A DNA stretch of 8,465 nucleotides from an uncultured Pseudomonadota bacterium. GTDB lineage: Bacteria > Pseudomonadota > Gammaproteobacteria > Burkholderiales > Burkholderiaceae. Of the stretch, positions 6,238 to 8,465 are shown in pieces (position 1 is the first letter of the stretch; each line of letters starts with the position of its first letter). The notes below the pieces were generated by a model. The model had not been told where the DNA came from. It did not search any database and saw only the letters and a program-made list of their open reading frames with translations. The translations under genes were made by a program, and so were the position numbers. The stretch lies in the NCBI GenBank assembly GCA_946480245.1, contig CAMLIZ010000184.1:1-8465 (forward strand). The letters run 5' to 3'.

Positions 6238-8085
6238 TCAGCCCGGCTCCTGCAAGGGCTTGATCGAACCGGGCACCAGGCGTGCCGTCTTGAACTGCGA
6301 CATGAGCTCGCGCACCAATGGATCATTGCGGATGGTCTGCTCGGCCTCGCGCTGGCGCTGCTCGCGAACCGCGGCGTCGCGGCGCGCTGGCGTGTCCTGC
6401 ACGGCGCCGGCCAGCAGCTCGATCTGCGGTGCCGGCTGCAGCAACGCGGCCAGTGCAGCCTGCAATTTGTCGCGCAGCGGCTGCGCGCGCAATGACTCGC
6501 GCTCCACACGAAGGTGCCAGGCGGCGCCATGGGTTTCCTCGGGGGCAGCGATGAGCTCGGCCTGCATTGCCAGCTCGCGCACCAGCGCCGACACCAGGCC
6601 GCGTTCGTTCAGCTGCGCGACGATGCCGGCCCAGCGCTCGCCCAGCGCGGTGGGCTGAAACGCAGGTGCGGCGGCGGCTTGCGCTGCCACCGCCTGGGCC
6701 GGCGATGGCGCTGCGACGGCGACCGCGCCGTCATCGTCGGCCGGCGGCACTTCGTCCAGCCAGGGCGGCGGCTCCTGCGCGCCCGAGGGGGCGGCAGCCC
6801 GCGCGGGCGTAGCAACCTCTCGTGCCGGAGCCGCGACCGGCGCAGGCGCTGCCACGGCAGGGCGCCCCTGCGGCGCTGCGCGCACCGCTTCGGCACGCGG
6901 GGTAGCACTGCGCGGCGCACTGCTGATGCGCGCCTCCCGCTGCATCTGCAGCGGTGCCGCTGGCGCTCTGGCCGGCTGGCCGTCGCCGCCGGCGGGAAAT
7001 GCCAGCAGCCGCAGCAGCACCATCGTGAGCGCACCGTATTCATCGCTCGCGAGGCTCAGCTCCGCGCGGCCGTGCAGCACGATGCTGTAGAGCAGCTGGG
7101 TCTCGTCGGATGGCAGCAGCGTGGCCAGCTCGCGCGCCGGCTCGGTGTCCGGATCCTGCGCGTCGAGCGTGCCGGGCACCGCCTGCTCCACCGCCATCTG
7201 CTGCAGCAGCGTGGCCATCTCTTCCAGGGTGCCGGCCGCCGAGAGGCCGTTGTCGCGCAACTGGCCCACGGCCTCCAGCAGCGCCGGCCCGTTGCGCTCG
7301 GCGAGCGCGCGCACGAGGCGCATAGCGTGGCTTCTGTCCACGCTGCCGAGCATCGTGCGCACCACTTGCTCGGCCAGCGTACCGCCGCCGTAAGCAATCG
7401 CCTGATCGGCCAGCGACAGGGCATCGCGCATCGAGCCACGCGCGGCGCGCGAGAGCAGGCGCAGCGAGCCGGCGTCGTGCGCCACCTGCTCGGCAGCCAG
7501 CACGTGCTCGAGGTGGCTGCGCACCACCTCGGGTGCCATCGGCCGCAGGTTGAACTGCAGGCAGCGGCTGAGCACGGTGGGCAGCATCTTGTCCGGGTCG
7601 GTGGTGGCCAGCACGAACTTGAGGTATTCGGGCGGCTCCTCCAGCGTCTTCAGCAGCGCATTGAAGCTCTCCTTCGTGAGCTGGTGCGCCTCGTCGATCA
7701 TGAAGACCTTGAAGCGGCCGATGCTGGGCTTGTAGGCGGCGCGCTCGAGCAGGTCGCGCACCTCGTCGATGCCGCGGTTGGAGGCAGCGTCGAGCTCGAT
7801 GTAGTCGATATAGCGGTCGGCGTCGATCTCGGTACAGGCGGTGCACTGCCCGCAGGGGCGCGCCGTGATGCCGCCGTTGCCGTCCGGCCCGGTGCAGTTG
7901 AGGCTCTTGGCCAGGATGCGCGACACCGTGGTCTTGCCGATGCCCCGCGTGCCGGTGAACAGGTAGGCATGGTGCAGCCGCTGCTGCTCGAGCGCGTTGG
8001 TCAACGCCTGCACCACGTGCTCCTGCCCCACCATCTCCTCGAAGCTGTGGGGCCGGTACTTGCGGGCCAGGACGACGTAACTCAT
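6238..8085 (-). CDS. dnaX: DNA polymerase III subunits gamma/tau
   Basis: AAA+ motor subunit of the clamp loader, which opens and loads the beta clamp and, as tau, bridges the polymerase core and helicase; 615 residues. Visible: Walker A GTRGIGKT (45-52), a four-cysteine zinc site C64, C78, C81, C84, Walker B VFMIDEAH (127-134), sensor 1 region ATTDPDK (160-166), the SRC arginine-finger motif S173-R174-C175, and sensor 2 GSMRDALSLADQAI (217-230). The collar domain runs to about 363, followed by an Ala/Pro/Arg-rich linker (about 365-478). A C-terminal tau domain (about 480-612) ends with EAEQTIRNDPLVRELMSQF and SIKP, matching the polymerase-binding region of proteobacterial tau. I see no A-rich slippery heptamer in the linker, so a frameshift-made gamma of the E. 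coli kind is not evident. The ATG at 8085 is fixed by the conserved N-terminus MSYVVLARKYRP. First gene of the dnaX-ybaB-recR cluster. Confidence 0.98.
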   Translation of the reverse strand: MSYVVLARKYRPHSFEEMVGQEHVVQALTNALEQQRLHHAYLFTGTRGIGKTTVSRILAKSLNCTGPDGNGGITARPCGQCTACTEIDADRYIDYIELDAASNRGIDEVRDLLERAAYKPSIGRFKVFMIDEAHQLTKESFNALLKTLEEPPEYLKFVLATTDPDKMLPTVLSRCLQFNLRPMAPEVVRSHLEHVLAAEQVAHDAGSLRLLSRAARGSMRDALSLADQAIAYGGGTLAEQVVRTMLGSVDRSHAMRLVRALAERNGPALLEAVGQLRDNGLSAAGTLEEMATLLQQMAVEQAVPGTLDAQDPDTEPARELATLLPSDETQLLYSIVLHGRAELSLASDEYGALTMVLLRLLAFPAGGDGQPARAPAAPLQMQREARISSAPRSATPRAEAVRAAPQGRPAVAAPAPVAAPAREVATPARAAAPSGAQEPPPWLDEVPPADDDGAVAVAAPSPAQAVAAQAAAAPAFQPTALGERWAGIVAQLNERGLVSALVRELAMQAELIAAPEETHGAAWHLRVERESLRAQPLRDKLQAALAALLQPAPQIELLAGAVQDTPARRDAAVREQRQREAEQTIRNDPLVRELMSQFKTARLVPGSIKPLQEPG

Positions 8086-8116
8086 CGGACCATTCTACGA
8101 GCGCGATAATTGCGCG
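8086..8116. promoter_or_regulatory. Divergent start region between dnaX and the PurM-like gene
   Basis: This 31-base gap has to serve both directions unless promoters lie inside the genes. On the plus strand GATAAT (8105-8110) ends 6 bases before ATG 8117. On the minus strand TAGAAT (8097-8092) ends 6 bases before ATG 8085. Each differs from TATAAT at one position. Transcription from either would begin at or within a base or two of the start codon, giving leaderless mRNAs, which agrees with the absence of a Shine-Dalgarno sequence on both sides. At 17-base spacing the -35 position reads TCATCG on both strands, a poor match, and it includes or overlaps the opposite start codon. Assignment is by inspection only. 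Confidence 0.45.
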
Positions 8117-8465
8117 ATGAATCCCACCGGTGCCCCCGACAACGCCACGCTCAGCTATGAGCAAGCCGGCGTCAACTACGACCTGATCGATCCATTGAAG
8201 GTGGCCGCGCAACGCGCCGCCGCCGCCACCGGAGCGCACCTTGCGGCGCACGGTTTCGGCGAGGTGGCCGCCTCGCGCGGCGAGTCGGCCTACGTGGTGG
8301 ACGTGGGGCCGTTCTACCTGGCCTCCATCGTCGAGTGCCTGGGCTCGAAGGCGCTGGTGGCCGACGAAATGGCGCGCCTCACCGGCAAGAGCTACTACGC
8401 CTCGATCGCCCAGGACACGATCGCCATGGCGATCAACGACCTCATCACCGTCGGCGCCACGCCGC
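8117..8465 (+). CDS. AIR synthase (PurM)-related protein, N-terminal part (3' end outside window)
   Basis: 116 residues are visible from ATG 8117 and the frame is open to the window edge. The N-terminus has LSYEQAGVNYD, like the SYKDAGVDID start of PurM. A later region (VECLGSK ... IAQDTIAMAINDLITVGATP) aligns in order with PurM TDGVGTK ... VAMCVNDLVVQGAEP. PurM-superfamily enzymes bind ATP and act on amides or formyl compounds (AIR synthase, FGAM synthase, ThiL, HypE, SelD). The catalytic-region Asp of the ND motif is kept, but the DGVGTK loop is altered to ECLGSK, so this is probably a paralogue rather than the purine-pathway enzyme. The substrate is unknown. It is divergent from dnaX with only 31 bases between the start codons, and no Shine-Dalgarno is seen. 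Family placement is good; enzymatic identity is open because the rest of the protein is outside the window. Confidence 0.75.
   Translation, partial: MNPTGAPDNATLSYEQAGVNYDLIDPLKVAAQRAAAATGAHLAAHGFGEVAASRGESAYVVDVGPFYLASIVECLGSKALVADEMARLTGKSYYASIAQDTIAMAINDLITVGATP

Noticed and set aside
6514..8109. Long open frame (531 codons) on the plus strand, opposite dnaX
   Set aside because: The composition (Arg, Gln, His, Leu, Ala) is that expected of the complement of dnaX codons. It has no domain signature and dnaX is certain.
1..8465. Possible mobile element, defence system, CRISPR array or RNA gene
   Set aside because: No transposase, integrase, direct-repeat array, tRNA-like or rRNA-like sequence was seen on either strand. 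No stretch over 40 bases lies outside the listed genes, and the gene content is housekeeping apart from the efflux permease.

Overview
The window is GC-rich, gene-dense bacterial chromosome with almost no non-coding DNA. Gene content and protein sequences point to a betaproteobacterium, probably of the order Burkholderiales. This placement is inferred from protein resemblance, base composition and gene order, not from a marker-gene search. There are eight protein-coding genes, two of them cut by the window edges. I see no rRNA, tRNA, CRISPR array, insertion sequence, phage gene or long repeat.

Layout. (1) Positions 2-1594 (+) hold the C-terminal half of an RND multidrug efflux permease of the MdtB/MdtC (MuxB/MuxC) type. 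(2) Convergent to it, with 2 bases between the stop codons, is a minus-strand pair: a YafS-like methyltransferase-fold gene (2846-2049) overlapping rnhA (RNase HI, 2052-1597) by 4 bases. (3) Divergent from that pair, from a 40-base gap with a perfect TATAAT, run gloB (glyoxalase II, 2887-3657) and an mltD-type lytic transglycosylase lipoprotein gene (3654-5273), also overlapping by 4 bases. (4) Convergent to mltD after a 9-base gap lies the dnaX-ybaB-recR cluster on the minus strand (8085-5283). (5) Divergent from dnaX, 31 bases away, starts a PurM/AIR-synthase-related gene that runs off the right edge.

Functional reading. mltD-gloB-yafS-rnhA is a conserved neighbourhood, also known from Escherichia coli, where dnaQ lies next to rnhA. 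Here dnaQ is absent from the rnhA-proximal side and the efflux permease lies there instead. The dnaX-ybaB-recR cluster joins the replicative clamp-loader subunit, a nucleoid-associated protein and the RecFOR-pathway mediator RecR, a common housekeeping operon.

Nothing here looks like a new multi-gene system. The points most worth a second look are the PurM-like paralogue with an altered nucleotide-site motif, the YafS-like protein without a canonical SAM-binding glycine loop, the mirror-image and possibly leaderless start region between dnaX and the PurM-like gene, and the missing dnaQ.
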